Below, in pieces: positions 28,401 through 34,329 of a stretch of 64,000 bases of DNA. The notes under the pieces are model-generated. The model did not search any database, was not told the origin of the DNA, and saw only the letters and a list, made by a program, of their open reading frames with translations. Position numbers and translations under genes: made by a program. The stretch spans positions 186,001 through 250,000 of the forward strand of contig CAOLHI010000418.1 in NCBI GenBank assembly GCA_948474755.1, read 5' to 3'. The first letter of the stretch is position 1, and each line of letters opens with the position of its first letter. Source of the DNA: Ctenosaura bakeri. Its lineage: Eukaryota; Chordata; Lepidosauria; Squamata; Iguanidae.

Positions 28401-31400
28401 AATAAGAGGAAAAGACATTAAACTTAATCTTCTACATGGTCATCTTGTTACTGTAGTTTCTAGTCCAGACTTGTGGCGTATTAGGTATCATTTGATATCA
28501 AGAATTTAGGCTTCTTTACCCATTCCTCTCCACGTGCTTGCGAGGCCCCCGGACAAGCATGCACACAGGCACAGCCGAAAATAGCTGAACCATTTAAAAC
28601 CGATCCAGGCAGGCCAGTAATAGCCAGACTGCTGCTTTAGGAAACCTCAAGGGAAGTACTCTTTAAGATCACATTATGTATGCACGCTGTTTACAAAAGA
28701 TTCCCTACCCCAAGCAGGCAGCTTGACGAACCGAATACTCAACTGTCAAGCACTCTGCGTTTGCATACTGGCTACTCTATTGACAACTGGCATAACTCAA
28801 TCATGCAAAATACTGACCTTTCGGAGGCTTTGTCTCCAGCCTGAAACCCATTGTTATCCCTGGGAACGGACTAGCCTACGTGCACATTTCCCCCTATAAG
28901 ACCCCCTGATTTTGAGCACTTCCTCGGATCGCTCCTGGCATCCATTCTGCCTTGCTGTCACTTCATTCAATGAGCCTTCCCCTCAGCTCCACGTGCTGAG
29001 AATCTCCACTTCTACGAACTTTTCTTCAGACTACCCAGGCTTCAGGGCAGGGGTAGTATTTCCCATGCCGAAATCCCTCTCAAAAACCCTCTATCCAACT
29101 CCTACCTTTCTTTCAATAGGTCTGTGTGAGTGTGTTTGCATACATATGTTTTGACTGTGTTTATCAAAAATAAACAATTATTATTTAATTCTGTTTGCTC
29201 CTTGACTCGGCCTGACCCCGTAGACACTGGGTTCAAGATCTCGCTAGGTTGTCCCGCCTCTTGCATTGCTTAGCTTGTGCTTTACTAATTCCCATTCCTC
29301 ATTGTGAGCACATTGAGGTGTCCCTCCCGGGACCCCAAAAATCAGGGTAACAATCTGCTCTCTCTTAATATGGCCTGGTTGTGGAATCAGTCTCTTTACA
29401 ACCTGACACATAACAACCTAGTTTTCCCTCTGATATTTTGTCACCTGTGGTTCAGTCCAACGACATACAGTTTGGATTTTGTTCCAGATTGCTGGAGTGA
29501 TTGATTGATTGTACTTATACGCCACATTTCTCCCTGAGGGGGACCCAAAGCAGCTTCCAGAAAAGTTAAACGCATATGCAATATGGTTGAAAACAATTAA
29601 AATAATCATGTAAAAAAAAATACAAAACCATTATAAAAACATACGATTTAAAAAATAATAATGAAACATCTCAATTAAATTTTAAAAAAAAGTTCACCTG
29701 CTCACTTATTAAAAGCCTGCTTGAATAGGAATATTTTTGCCTGCTGCCAAAAGGTTAAGCAAAGATAGGGCAGGCCTAGGCCATTTCCACACTACATTCT
29801 TATAGCGCAATTATTCCACTTTCAACATCCTATGGAATCCTGGGGTTTGCAGTTTCGGGAGGGGCCAGCCAGCACCTCCCAAAACTGCAAACCCCAGGAT
29901 TCCATAGGATGTTGAAAGTGGAATAATCGTGCTTTAAAAATGTAGTGCGGAAATGGCCCTAGCCTCCCATGGAAGGGAGTTCCAGATGGTGGGAGCGGCC
30001 ACTCAAAAGGTTCTCTCCCCTGTCCTCACCAAGTGAGCCTGGGATGATCGTGAGACTGAAAGAAAGCTTTCCTCTGAAGATCTTAAAACTCTGGCAGATT
30101 TGTATAGGGAGATATGGTCATTCAAATAATCTGGACCTAAGCTGTATAGGGCTTTTACAGGTCATGGCCAGCACTCTGAATAGCCCTTCAAAATACATTT
30201 AAAACACCCCAGATTTGGCCTACCTATGATTGTAGGGGGCGAACCACAAAACCTTCTCAGTGGTGGCACCAGTACTTTAGACTATCTTTCTGGTGGAACT
30301 TAGGCCATCCATTTCATATTTGTTGCATATAGATCCCGCCATTTATTTAATGAGCAGTTTGTCCAAGGTAATTTCAATAGTTTCACCTCCCCAAGTCTAT
30401 ACTGACAAAACACTGTGAAGTAAATAGGTCTGACCGTGACTCACCCAAATTCACTGAGTGAGTTTCATGACTGAGTGGGGATTTTAACCTAGTTCCTCAG
30501 CAATATATAAGTTGTATTCACTGCATTAGTAACTTAAAACTCTAGTTCTCTGGCTTTTTTAAAATATCTGATGGAGTATTGCAGTACTGTGGCTGGAGTT
30601 GCTTCCTTTGCTATTGAAGCCTTGTTTGTTCCATGTGCTTTTTTTAAAAAAAAAACTGGTTATGCGATTAACAGTTTACTGGTGGGCTTGTTACCCTGTG
30701 TGTTGGGGGGTCCCGGGAGGGGTGCCCAGATTGCCAAATAAAATACAAGATGGGGGAAATTAGCTGGAGCACTCTCTTGGCTAAATGAGAGGCAGGGTAA
30801 CGTTAGCAAGGACCTTTAACCCGATGTCTACGGCTTCAGGTTAGGGAACCAGCACACAAGTTTACAGGTAACACAAATAACAGTTTTATTGAGAGAGAAA
30901 CAACAAATAAAAACAACACACACTAACCAACTGGAAAGCAGAATTGGAGAGCATAGGGATGGGTAATATGACATCTGGTCTTGTTGTCCTGGAAGGGGAG
31001 ATGGGGTTCCGAAGAAGAAAGCTCAGCGCGACCGGCTGAGGGGAGTTCCTTTGACAAACCAGCAGCAAGGCGGGATGGCAGTCCAAAGTAGTTCAAAGAC
31101 CGTTTGGAAATGCGGGGTTTTTGTAGGGGAGTTTGTGCCTACCGGCTATGGTAAGCCAGGTGAGAACAAAAGGAGTTTTAGCGCTAGACAAAGGATTGGG
31201 CAAAGGTCAGGTTTACATGATTGGATTTGCTCTTGATGACAATAGCGTGGCCGGTACGTTGATGGCCCAACATAAAGGAGTGGCTTGGCTGAGAGCCGTG
31301 CCGCTATTGTGAGGTTTGCAGATGGAAGTTCCCTGAAGCTACGAGGGAGGCTGGGGTTGCTGGCCTCAATGGGGTCTGGAATGTAAAACCATTAGCGGCC

Positions 31401-33188
31401 ACACTCTGTCCGTGCTTGTCCAGAGAACCTCGCAAACACGTGGAGTGGGGTGGCTGGAAAAGGTCAAGCTAAGGCCGAATTGTTTGATATCAAAATGATA
31501 TCTGGGGTCCTCACCAACAGTGTCATAGCTGGAGTAACAGGCTTAATGCTTTTATCACACTTTTGTGTTCTACCTCTGGAAAAGGGACATAGAAATTGTT
31601 TAAAGGAAATATCCTGGACATAACAGGATACAGTTCATCCTCAGAACGTATTTCTAGGACCTAGCTCATCCCCCCTTTTTATATTCATCCATTCCATCCC
31701 ATCCCATCCCATCCTATCCATCCATCCATCTGTCTTCTCTTTCTTTCTTCATTTTAATACCAATATCATTCTTTTCTACCCAAGGCATCTACCTCAACAG
31801 CACTTGATGGTTCTTCCCACATGCACAGAGGTGGTCAAGTCTCTGTAATTTTACTGTTCATAGTAGATTGCAACGTCCAGCAACCAGGAATACCATATTA
31901 TATTCATCTAGCTATTGGTCCATTTTTCTTTCTTCCTTTTAATAAAAAAATCATAATTTCTTGAGAATACATAAGTGTGTCCTGTAGAGATGTTCTATGA
32001 ATGCTGGCATTACCACTAAGAGAAATCCTGTTCCCATTTACATCTCAATGCAACAGCAGGATTGACTCTCTCATTAGAGAGAGAAGAGGGCAAACAGAGG
32101 AAGAGATACTTGCCATGGGAAAAGATTCATACACTTGTTCTTGGATTCTAAAGGTGGAATCATGCATTTGGATGGTGGCAGCTTGGAAACCCAATCCAGG
32201 GAGAATTCTGTACTTTGGGAAATGGTGACTCTAAGGCCCTTTCCACATGGGGTTAAAAAACAGTGTAGAGCGACCTCCACGGAGGTTGTCTACACCATTA
32301 TGCGAATTGGGGTGGATTACTCTCGAGTAATTCCACACCCCAATCCGTGGTTGGGTGCCCGCAAGTGGCGGCGCAGCGTGCTTTTGAAAAACCACATTTT
32401 ATGTGGTTTTTCAAAGGCACGGGGCATCCAGCCCCGTGCAGCCCCGTCGCAGCACCTGTATGGATTTACGGACACGTGAAAGGGCGCCCCTGCAGATCGG
32501 GCAGGGGGCGGGATTTCCAGCTGGCGAGCTTCTCCGATTGGTGGAGAGGTTCCGCCAGTCAAAATCCGCCATTTTGGGCACTGCCAGGCTCTGAGGATGC
32601 CGCGGGACACTGCTGCATGTAGAGCAGCGAAATGCTCTGCTCCACGCGGCGACAGAACGAGGTAAGCCCACGTTTTAGCATGGCTTTCCCCGTTTCCCCG
32701 CCCGCGTGTGGAAAGGGCCTAACTTAAGTCTCTGTTTTTCTGTCTAAACATCAAGCTGCTAAACACAAACCTACCCTCTCCCTTCCTCTTTTCAAAATTG
32801 GTCCCTTTTCTCTAATTTTCCCACCCCCAGCAAAGCAACTTTCTTGCCGCATCACCAAGGAGTTTGCTTGACAAGAGCCATAGCCAAGCCATTCTTAAAA
32901 CCATATAAAACTTTCTTTTAAAACCTGTATCTCTCTGTGCACCCGTGTGTGGGTGTGGCGTATTATAAAGCTCCTTTTCAGAGAGTAGAAATCCTCATTT
33001 ACCTTGCCACAGCAACACTGTCCTGGCTTTGCTGTTTTTTGGGCGTATCTCTGCCACCGACAGCTATAAATTCCCACCAGGCAAAAGATGAAGGGCCAGT
33101 GACTCTTCTGATAGACCGAATGCTGGGAAACTCTTTCTGCCTTCCCAAACTTGGTCTTTTTGATGGTGGTGGTGGTGCTACTGTCCAT
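1150..33188 (-). CDS. Gene A: GDPD2/4/5-like glycerophosphodiester phosphodiesterase, 5' ten coding exons (3' end outside window)
   Basis: Ten exons on the minus strand: 33003-33188, 28286-28387, 23058-23151, 18303-18362, 17020-17118, 12946-13039, 8992-9137, 7641-7723, 4178-4328, 1150-1374. Total is 1240 nt; removing the one extra base in exon 2 gives exactly 413 codons. The family hydrolyses glycerophosphodiesters (GDPD5/GDE2 also cleaves GPI anchors) at the plasma membrane with an extracellular catalytic domain. Seen here: a short cytosolic N-terminus, five hydrophobic spans, then GHRGAPM, a Glu-x-Asp metal site (MEADV) and PFLMHD. The sixth span and C-terminus must lie before position 1. 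Family assignment is firm. GDPD4 is my best guess among the three vertebrate paralogues, but orthology is not established, so no symbol is given. Confidence 0.9.
1424..2247 (+). mobile_element. CR1 LINE, 5'-truncated, ORF2 C-terminal part intact
   Basis: An open frame of 246 codons (1424-2164) encodes the end of a CR1/Jockey-type reverse transcriptase: [69 protein letters not shown]. It ends with the CR1-type tail TTTCTATGATTCTATGAT. The upstream palm domain with its catalytic Asp pair is missing, so it cannot be autonomous. Antisense to gene A. Confidence 0.92.
2564..3629 (+). mobile_element. tRNA-type SINE split by an LTR
   Basis: The 5' part (2564-2634) has GAGCCAGTGTGTTGTAGTG and GCATTGGACTACAACACCC, a tRNA-like A/B-box region. 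The 3' part (about 3500-3629) continues GTCATGGAAATCCACTGGG and ends AATGACTTGAAGGCACATAACAACAA. The two halves join at the position expected from intact copies elsewhere (e.g. 45404-45631). The inserted LTR is listed separately. Confidence 0.75.
2635..3498 (+). mobile_element. Solo LTR (GATATC family), inserted in a SINE
   Basis: Begins TGTTACTGCAG, has GATATCGTTTTGATATC near 2670, TATAAAAAACCC near 3059, AATAAAAC near 3308, and a 3' end CCTGACCCCATAGACGCTGAG ... CCCTCCCAGGACCCCCAG. It aligns with 28472-29352 (same strand) and 30689-31519 (opposite strand). The ends are approximate here because the duplication is eroded. Confidence 0.75.
3640..4078 (+). mobile_element. RTE/BovB-like LINE 3' fragment
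   Basis: Degenerate coding sequence with many stops. Recognisable pieces include ATGAGAAGGCCCAGCTCACT, GTAGGAGAAGAGGAAGACCACT and CTGCAAGACCTGAGCAGGGC, matching the C-terminal part of BovB-type ORFs. The same segment occurs inverted near 54340-54470 and 60330-60620. Confidence 0.6.
4178..4328 (-). CDS. Gene A exon 9: second catalytic His region
   Basis: 151 nt: one base completing Ser, then 50 codons ending WFFE|GTATAT. It begins [19 protein letters not shown] and contains [12 protein letters not shown]. The His-Asp of LMHD is the second catalytic His site. The motif order HRG, E-x-D, LMHD is complete in gene A, so the enzyme core is preserved. Confidence 0.93.
4959..5600. mobile_element. 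Foldback element interrupted by a 421-bp MITE
   Basis: The left arm GGTCCCTTTCACAATACACAGTTATAGC (4959 on) and the right arm ending CTATAACTGTG (5160) plus TGTGTTGTGTTAAAGGACC (5582-5600) are inverse copies. The MITE 5161-5581 separates the last 19 bp from the rest. An intact relative sits at 20055-20240. Confidence 0.7.
5161..5581. mobile_element. 420-bp MITE family, copy 1 (TSD TGT)
   Basis: Ends GGCCGTTTTCGCATGGC and GGTGAGGAAAGGGCC, flanked by TGT (5158-5160, 5582-5584). The first 110 bp fold on themselves (CGATGCTCCAGGAGCC against its inverse). The middle is GC-rich and CpG-bearing. Same family as 8383-8791, 9512-9934, 11131-11552 and 35254-35674. Apparent ORFs inside are not genes. Confidence 0.85.
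5879..6020. mobile_element. 420-bp MITE family, truncated 5' part
   Basis: Starts GGCCCTTTTTGCACGGCATTT and runs through CATTTTTCATTTTCGGCTCAG, then stops matching. The right end is absent. Confidence 0.65.
6520..6945 (+). repeat. LINE-like 3' fragment with internal duplication
   Basis: Contains two about 110-bp imperfect copies of a unit with GCAGGCACAACNCCATCATGCC, then a tail TGGTAAGCCTGAGGGCAGGGAACTG and ACTACACAAATAAATTAGAAG. A related copy is at 57660-57960. The tail resembles L2/CR1-type 3' ends; the exact class is not certain. Confidence 0.5.
7053..7230. mobile_element. Foldback MITE (180-bp family), copy 2
   Basis: Near-perfect palindrome: TTCCACTTTCAACATCCTCT and its inverse flank a centre GGGAGGGGCCGGCTGGCCCC. 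Ends are diverged (GGGGCATTTCCGCACTAGCC versus TGACCCTTCTACACTAGCCC), so the borders are approximate. Confidence 0.8.
7641..7723 (-). CDS. Gene A exon 8: GDPD metal-binding Glu-x-Asp
   Basis: 83 nt, phase 0 in, two bases (AG) out. It begins [20 protein letters not shown] and then reads MEADVAI. APENT and E-x-D are hallmark GDPD motifs; the Glu and Asp are metal ligands in the family. About 79% identical by hand to the gene B exon 63038-63120. Confidence 0.93.
8383..8791. mobile_element. 420-bp MITE family, copy 2
   Basis: Begins GCCCTTTCCGCATGGCATTT and ends GGTGCGGAAAGGGCC. It lies in the intron between gene A exons 7 and 8; the matching gene B intron lacks it and is 92 bp. The outer TSD is unclear. 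Confidence 0.82.
8992..9137 (-). CDS. Gene A exon 7: fifth span and start of GDPD catalytic domain
   Basis: 146 nt: two bases completing Val, then 48 codons ending ATG|GTAGGT. A span starting [18 protein letters not shown] leads into [24 protein letters not shown]. The His of GHRGAP is the first catalytic His of the GDPD fold. It is open throughout, unlike the paired gene B exon, which is one base shorter. Confidence 0.93.
9236..9304 (+). repeat. (ATCA)n/(ATC)n simple repeat
   Basis: Tandem ATCA and ATC units, immediately before a LINE-type tail in inverted orientation. Confidence 0.9.
9305..9480 (-). repeat. L2-like LINE tail, minus orientation
   Basis: TTTATTTGTATCCCGCCTCTCC followed by GATCGAGGCGGC and A-rich sequence is the inverse of the common AATAAAT-ending LINE 3' tail. 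Related tails are at 16505-16620, 17390-17450, 29495-30190 and 63510-64000. Confidence 0.6.
9512..9934. mobile_element. 420-bp MITE family, copy 3 (inverted)
   Basis: Starts GGCCCTTTCTGCAACTCACC and ends CATGCGAAAAGTTGCC. Same internal order as 5161-5581 but on the opposite strand. The right end is diverged and no exact TSD is seen. Confidence 0.8.
10490..10730 (+). repeat. Degenerate short tandem motif
   Basis: About eight loose copies of a 25-35-bp unit around CTTCTGATGTGCNTYWGG-CACT, e.g. at 10560, 10590, 10650 and 10700. Not a recognised transposon. Confidence 0.45.
11131..11552. mobile_element. 420-bp MITE family, copy 4 (TSD TAA)
   Basis: 422 bp from GGCCCTTTCTGCATCC to GTGTGAAAAGGACC, with TAA on both sides (11128-11130, 11553-11555). 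Inverted relative to 5161-5581. Confidence 0.85.
11556..12945. other. Intronic stretch with SINE fragment
   Basis: 12557-12743 is a tRNA-type SINE with an internal deletion (GAGTGGTGGAGTAGTTTGAG ... GACTTGAAGGCAAACAACAA). 12077-12140 carries a half arm of the foldback MITE. The rest shows no gene or clear repeat. Confidence 0.5.
12946..13039 (-). CDS. Gene A exon 6: TAPFLH motif and fourth span
   Basis: 94 nt, entering in phase 0 and leaving with one base (AAAG|GTATGG). It reads [20 protein letters not shown], then [17 protein letters not shown]-x-GA is one of the most conserved membrane motifs of GDPD2/4/5, so this exon anchors the family call independently of the catalytic domain. Confidence 0.92.
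13833..14188 (+). mobile_element. CR1 LINE 3' fragment
   Basis: Encodes [31 protein letters not shown] and [20 protein letters not shown], the last about 110 codons of CR1 ORF2, then GGACTGGATGGCCCCTGG and CCAACTCTATGAT. The longer open frame starting upstream at 13655 is a chance fusion with flanking DNA. Confidence 0.85.
14486..15840 (+). mobile_element. Possible LTR carrying a hAT insertion
   Basis: TGTAACC at 14486, CAATAAAACAC near 15642 and a 3' end GGACCCCTGAG...GGGGTAATA near 15836 resemble the 19109-20000 and 61985-62804 LTRs. No matching TSD is visible and the hAT (14930-15532) sits inside. Ends are tentative. Confidence 0.4.
14930..15532. mobile_element. Non-autonomous hAT, 603 bp, TSD ACCTAAAC
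   Basis: Inverted ends CAGTGGTTCTCAACCTGGGG and GGTTGAGAACCACTG, flanked by the perfect 8-bp duplication ACCTAAAC (14922-14929, 15533-15540). Eight-bp TSDs and CAGTGGTTCTCAACC ends are diagnostic of a known vertebrate hAT group. No transposase frame. Confidence 0.95.
15845..15970 (-). mobile_element. tRNA-type SINE 3' fragment, minus
   Basis: TTTCTGACTTGTGACAACC, ACCTTTCACAGAGTTTTC and AAGGTCACCCAGTGGGTT are the inverse of the SINE body seen at 45404-45631. Confidence 0.6.
15971..17019. other. Intronic stretch, little recognisable
   Basis: 16505-16620 has a (TTTA)n run and an L2-like tail in minus orientation. Nothing else is supported. Confidence 0.4.
17020..17118 (-). CDS. Gene A exon 5: third membrane span
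   Basis: 33 codons, phase 0 on both sides, with acceptor CTTCTAG and donor CAG|GTAAGG. It begins [17 protein letters not shown], a hydrophobic span, then [16 protein letters not shown]. The W-x-x-x-W-x-x-x-x-x-S-x-Q spacing matches the family segment before the conserved TAPFLH motif. Confidence 0.88.
17120..18300. other. Intron between gene A exons 4 and 5
   Basis: 17390-17450 is an inverted L2-like tail. 17990-18190 is a pyrimidine-rich tract on the plus strand. No gene is seen. Confidence 0.4.
18303..18362 (-). CDS. Gene A exon 4: end of second span and loop
   Basis: A 20-codon exon, phase 0 on both sides, after the acceptor TTTCATAG and before the donor AAG|GTAAG. It reads [20 protein letters not shown]. 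The L-x-L-H-W/S-x-H-K ending is typical of the segment linking spans 2 and 3 in GDPD2/4/5. Confidence 0.88.
19109..20000 (+). mobile_element. Solo LTR, GGGTAACA-ending family
   Basis: Begins TGTTACCCTATGGACAGACC and ends AAGCAGGGTAACA. Flanks are CTAC (left) and CTAT (right), an eroded 4-bp TSD. CCAATAAAATAC near 19807 is the poly(A) signal. Internal blocks such as GGGTCTGCGCCCAAGGCATG align with GGGTCTGCCCCCGAGGCATG in 61985-62804. Confidence 0.8.
20055..20240. mobile_element. Foldback element, TTATAG subfamily
   Basis: Inverted ends GGTCCCTTTCACATTACACAG and CTGCACACTGTGAAAGGGCC with an internal AACTGCAAATCACAATTCA segment. Related to 4959-5600. Confidence 0.75.
20841..20885 (+). repeat. 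(GT)n microsatellite
   Basis: About 22 GT units with one GG interruption near 20850. Confidence 0.95.
20887..21095 (+). mobile_element. tRNA-type SINE
   Basis: GTAGCGTAAGTGGTCTGAGTG, CTGGTTTCAAATTCGCACTC (B-box-like), CACACTCTCAGCCTC and GTTGCCTTAAGTCAGGAAGG. Same family as 45404-45631; the 3' tail is diverged. Confidence 0.75.
21411..21660 (-). mobile_element. tRNA-type SINE, minus
   Basis: Starts TTGTTGTTTGCTGTTGTGTG, the inverted AACAACAA tail, and runs through GGCAACCCTATAGTGAACC and CTGAACTGGGATTAGAAGCC. Confidence 0.75.
22219..22430 (+). mobile_element. tRNA-derived SINE, second family
   Basis: CCTGGTGGTGCAGTGGTTATATG and GGTTGTGAGTTCAGTCCTGCC are A/B boxes. It continues GTAAAATGAGTACCCAGCTT and ends GGTATAGAAATACAAATGCTA. 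This is the common squamate type distinct from the AACAACAA-tailed family. Confidence 0.8.
23058..23151 (-). CDS. Gene A exon 3: second membrane span
   Basis: 94 nt, entering with one base to complete a Gly codon and ending in phase 0 at a CTG|GTAAGT donor. It encodes [15 protein letters not shown] followed by a long Leu/Phe-rich span. The layout matches the loop-plus-TM2 segment of GDPD family members, where the motif is roughly Y-x-R-x-G-Y-W-x-D-W-S. Confidence 0.88.
23348..23921 (+). mobile_element. Solo LTR with conserved ORF, copy 1
   Basis: TGTGATAACTGAAGCCC ... GGCCTTGACA, 574 bp, aligned throughout with 38176-38750 and 45712-46278. Flanks CTTAC and GTCAC are a weak 5-bp TSD. TATATAAC lies near 23645. 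An open frame from the LTR's left end stops near 23621 and includes [20 protein letters not shown]. The LTR class is not determined. Confidence 0.82.
23997..24309 (-). mobile_element. Solo LTR, 313 bp, TSD CTAAC
   Basis: TGTCAGGAACTG ... CATCCTGACA between perfect CTAAC duplications (23992-23996, 24310-24314). A minus-strand AAATAAAT near 24046 suggests minus orientation. 5'-TG...CA-3' ends plus a 5-bp TSD define it as an LTR. Confidence 0.82.
24862..25230. repeat. Unclassified interspersed repeat, copy 1
   Basis: Left edge ACCCTCCAGATTTTCACAGATGAGAA, right edge AATCAGGACAGTTGGAGGG; the outer CCCTCC and GGAGGG are inverse. Shared interior includes TTTGCTTCTGCCTGAGCC, as in 42390-42755. Possibly a DNA transposon. 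Confidence 0.55.
25422..25478 (+). repeat. (GAAG)n(GATG)n(GATA)n compound microsatellite
   Basis: Three GAAG, about four GATG and eight GATA units in series. Confidence 0.95.
25860..26444 (+). mobile_element. L2-like LINE 3' fragment, TSD TTTTATAGCAGG
   Basis: Open frame (to 26328) with [19 protein letters not shown] and a Cys-Cys-His-Cys-like segment (CACN...[13 protein letters not shown]) typical of the ORF2 C-terminus of L2/CR1-group LINEs. It ends GCAATAAACTTGAAC. A 12-bp duplication TTTTATAGCAGG flanks it (25848-25859, 26445-26456). Confidence 0.8.
26640..27207. repeat. Purine-rich low-complexity tract
   Basis: From about 26780 to 27200 the plus strand is dominated by A and G (GGAAAGGAAGG, GAGAGGAGAGG). 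Long open frames on both strands follow from this bias and are not supported as genes. Confidence 0.6.
27220..27584. mobile_element. Element with inverted LINE-like tails, TSD GTGAAAATAATT
   Basis: Left end TTTTTTTTAAGCCTTTATTG then CAGTCAACAA; right end TTGTTGACCACAATAAAGG then CTTAAAAAAAAAA. The ends are about 30-bp inverse copies, each looking like a retroposon 3' end. The 12-bp duplication GTGAAAATAATT flanks it (27208-27219, 27585-27596). Confidence 0.8.
27597..28285. other. Intron of gene A, no clear repeat
   Basis: Nothing beyond unique-looking intronic sequence. Confidence 0.4.
28286..28387 (-). CDS. Gene A exon 2: first membrane span, with a +1 frameshift
   Basis: The acceptor is TATAG and the donor is GG|GTAAG. 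It begins in phase 0 as [20 protein letters not shown], a clear first transmembrane span, then YMWGSKE and an in-frame TGA. One base over, the frame reads NDYHNFDG, which matches the family's post-TM1 segment and joins exon 3 in phase. The exon is 102 nt where 101 is needed. The extra base probably lies in the AAAG run near 28304-28311. Confidence 0.85.
28472..29352 (+). mobile_element. Solo LTR (GATATC family), copy 2
   Basis: TGTGGCGTATTAGG, TTTGATATCAAG, GTGCTTGCGAGGCCCCCGG, CCCTATAAGACCCCC (TATA region), AAAAATAAACAATTATT (poly(A) signal), then TCCCGGGACCCCAAAAATCA and GGGTAACA. 881 bp, aligned with 2635-3498. The TSD is not preserved. Confidence 0.85.
29495..30190 (-). mobile_element. 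L2-like LINE 3' end, minus, carrying a foldback MITE
   Basis: TTATACGCCACATTTCTCCC at the left is the inverted tail; CAAAAGGTTCTCTCCCCTG and GACCTAAGCTGTATAGGGC at the right are the inverted coding end. Same family as 63510-64000. The MITE 29779-29958 interrupts it. Confidence 0.65.
29779..29958. mobile_element. Foldback MITE (180-bp family), copy 3 (TSD CTA)
   Basis: 180-bp palindrome, ends GGCCATTTCCACACTACA and TGTAGTGCGGAAATGGCC, flanked by CTA (29776-29778, 29959-29961). Centre GGGAGGGGCCAGCCAGCACC. Confidence 0.92.
30191..30688. other. Intron of gene A
   Basis: No gene or well-supported repeat. Confidence 0.4.
30689..31519 (-). mobile_element. Solo LTR (GATATC family), copy 3, minus
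   Basis: TGTTACCCTGTG at the left is the inverse of the family 3' end; AATGATATCTGGGGTCCTC ... CCAACA at the right is the inverse of its 5' end. GTTTTATTGAG near 30883 is the inverted poly(A) signal region. 831 bp. Confidence 0.83.
31685..31730 (+). repeat. (CCATC)n / (CATC)n simple repeat
   Basis: Pentameric CCATC units grading into tetrameric CATC units. Confidence 0.9.
32235..32719. mobile_element. 485-bp MITE, TSD TAA
   Basis: Ends GGCCCTTTCCACATGGGG and CGTGTGGAAAGGGCC between TAA duplications (32232-32234, 32720-32722). The interior is GC-rich, with a foldback around AACCACATTTTATGTGGTTT. Shares the outer 10 bp with the 420-bp and 180-bp families but not the interior. Confidence 0.88.
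33003..33188 (-). CDS. Gene A exon 1: start codon and cytosolic N-terminus
   Basis: 62 codons from ATG at 33188 to a GTAAAT donor at 33002. The peptide starts [11 protein letters not shown] and contains [14 protein letters not shown], which matches the N-terminal cysteine-rich motif before the first membrane span in GDPD5/GDPD2. The start is the first in-frame ATG upstream of that motif; a 5' non-coding exon is possible but not seen. In GDPD5 an N-terminal cysteine of this region takes part in redox control. That the same holds here is inference. Confidence 0.8.
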
Positions 33189-33425
33189 TGGCAGAGCTTA
33201 TAACTTATCTTCTTCCTAAAAGGAGAACTTTACAAAGTCAAAAACGTTTGCCAAAGAATGTGCAAATTCCATTACATATGCAGTTGTACTGTTTTGCCCA
33301 TTGTGCTACGAGCATGTTTAGTTCATGGTTGCATAAGTCTCACTTGTATAACCATTTCCCCATGGGCCTAAATCCTATTGTTAGCCCCAGCTATAGGAGA
33401 ACCATTGAATAACTGGGATTTATCT
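33189..33425. promoter_or_regulatory. Probable 5' flank or 5' UTR of gene A
   Basis: Sequence between the inferred start codon of gene A and an L1 insertion. No TATA box or CpG island is evident, so a promoter here is only inferred from position. Confidence 0.25.
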
Positions 33426-34010
33426 TTTTTACTATTTTTATTTTTATTACAGATTAAATTACAAAAACAGGTTAACATTCAAATCACAGACGTTACTTTC
33501 CAAAAATACTTTCCACCCCTCCTTCCAATGGCTTAGCAGAGGTTTAATTAATTCTTCTCATATAGAAAAATCTTCATTCAGAATGTGGGATATGGATTTG
33601 ATTACATTATTAATATCCTCTTTAATCTTTATAAACAATAATTCCCAACCTGATTTCCACCCCCCTTCCTTCAGTATTCCCATAAACTTTAATCTTCTTT
33701 CCCTCAAAATATCGAACAATAAATTTTCAGCCAGGTATTTATCGACTTTGTTTATATTCCAAATTGTTTTATCTTTCCATTCTAATGCTAATACAGCTTG
33801 TGCTGCTTTTAATATATTTATAACCTCTTTTTCCTCATTATTTTTCAGCCCCTTGTCCTTTAAATGTAAAGTTATACAATTCTCCCTATTCAGTTGTATA
33901 TCATTACCTATTATTCTATAAATCTCAATTTTAACCTTGTCCCAAAATTTTTGAACAAAGGAACATTCCCACCACATATGTATATATATGCCAACCGTGC
34001 CAACGCTTTG
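33426..34010 (-). mobile_element. L1 LINE ORF2 3' end, minus, TSD AACTGGGATTTATCT
   Basis: The minus frame (33977-33558) reads MWWECSFVQKFWDKVKIEI, the W-W-x-C motif near the ORF2 end, then LERRLKF-like terminal residues. Poly(T) near 33426-33450 marks the inverted tail. A perfect 15-bp duplication flanks it (33411-33425, 34011-34025). It lies about 240 bp upstream of the gene A start codon. Confidence 0.9.
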
Positions 34011-34329
34011 AACTGGGATTTATCTATGGGTTGGCCCCGATTCAACAATCAATTCAGTGAGTCTTCTCTAGTTGAGACTGGCCCACAGGATTCCAGCCAT
34101 GTAATTTTGCATTCCTGAGTAATGCATAACTATTCACCAGTGCTTTCAATGTACTACTTGGTCCACTGGGATTGCAGAACCAGCCACTGTGCATTCTCTA
34201 CTGGTCAACTAGAGTATGCCCAGGAACACTGGCAGTTACACAACTGATTGGACAATGTTAGTATTCAGTAGAAGGATGATGTGACATGACCCAACCTATA
34301 ACTACAATGCACCCACCATATATATGGGG

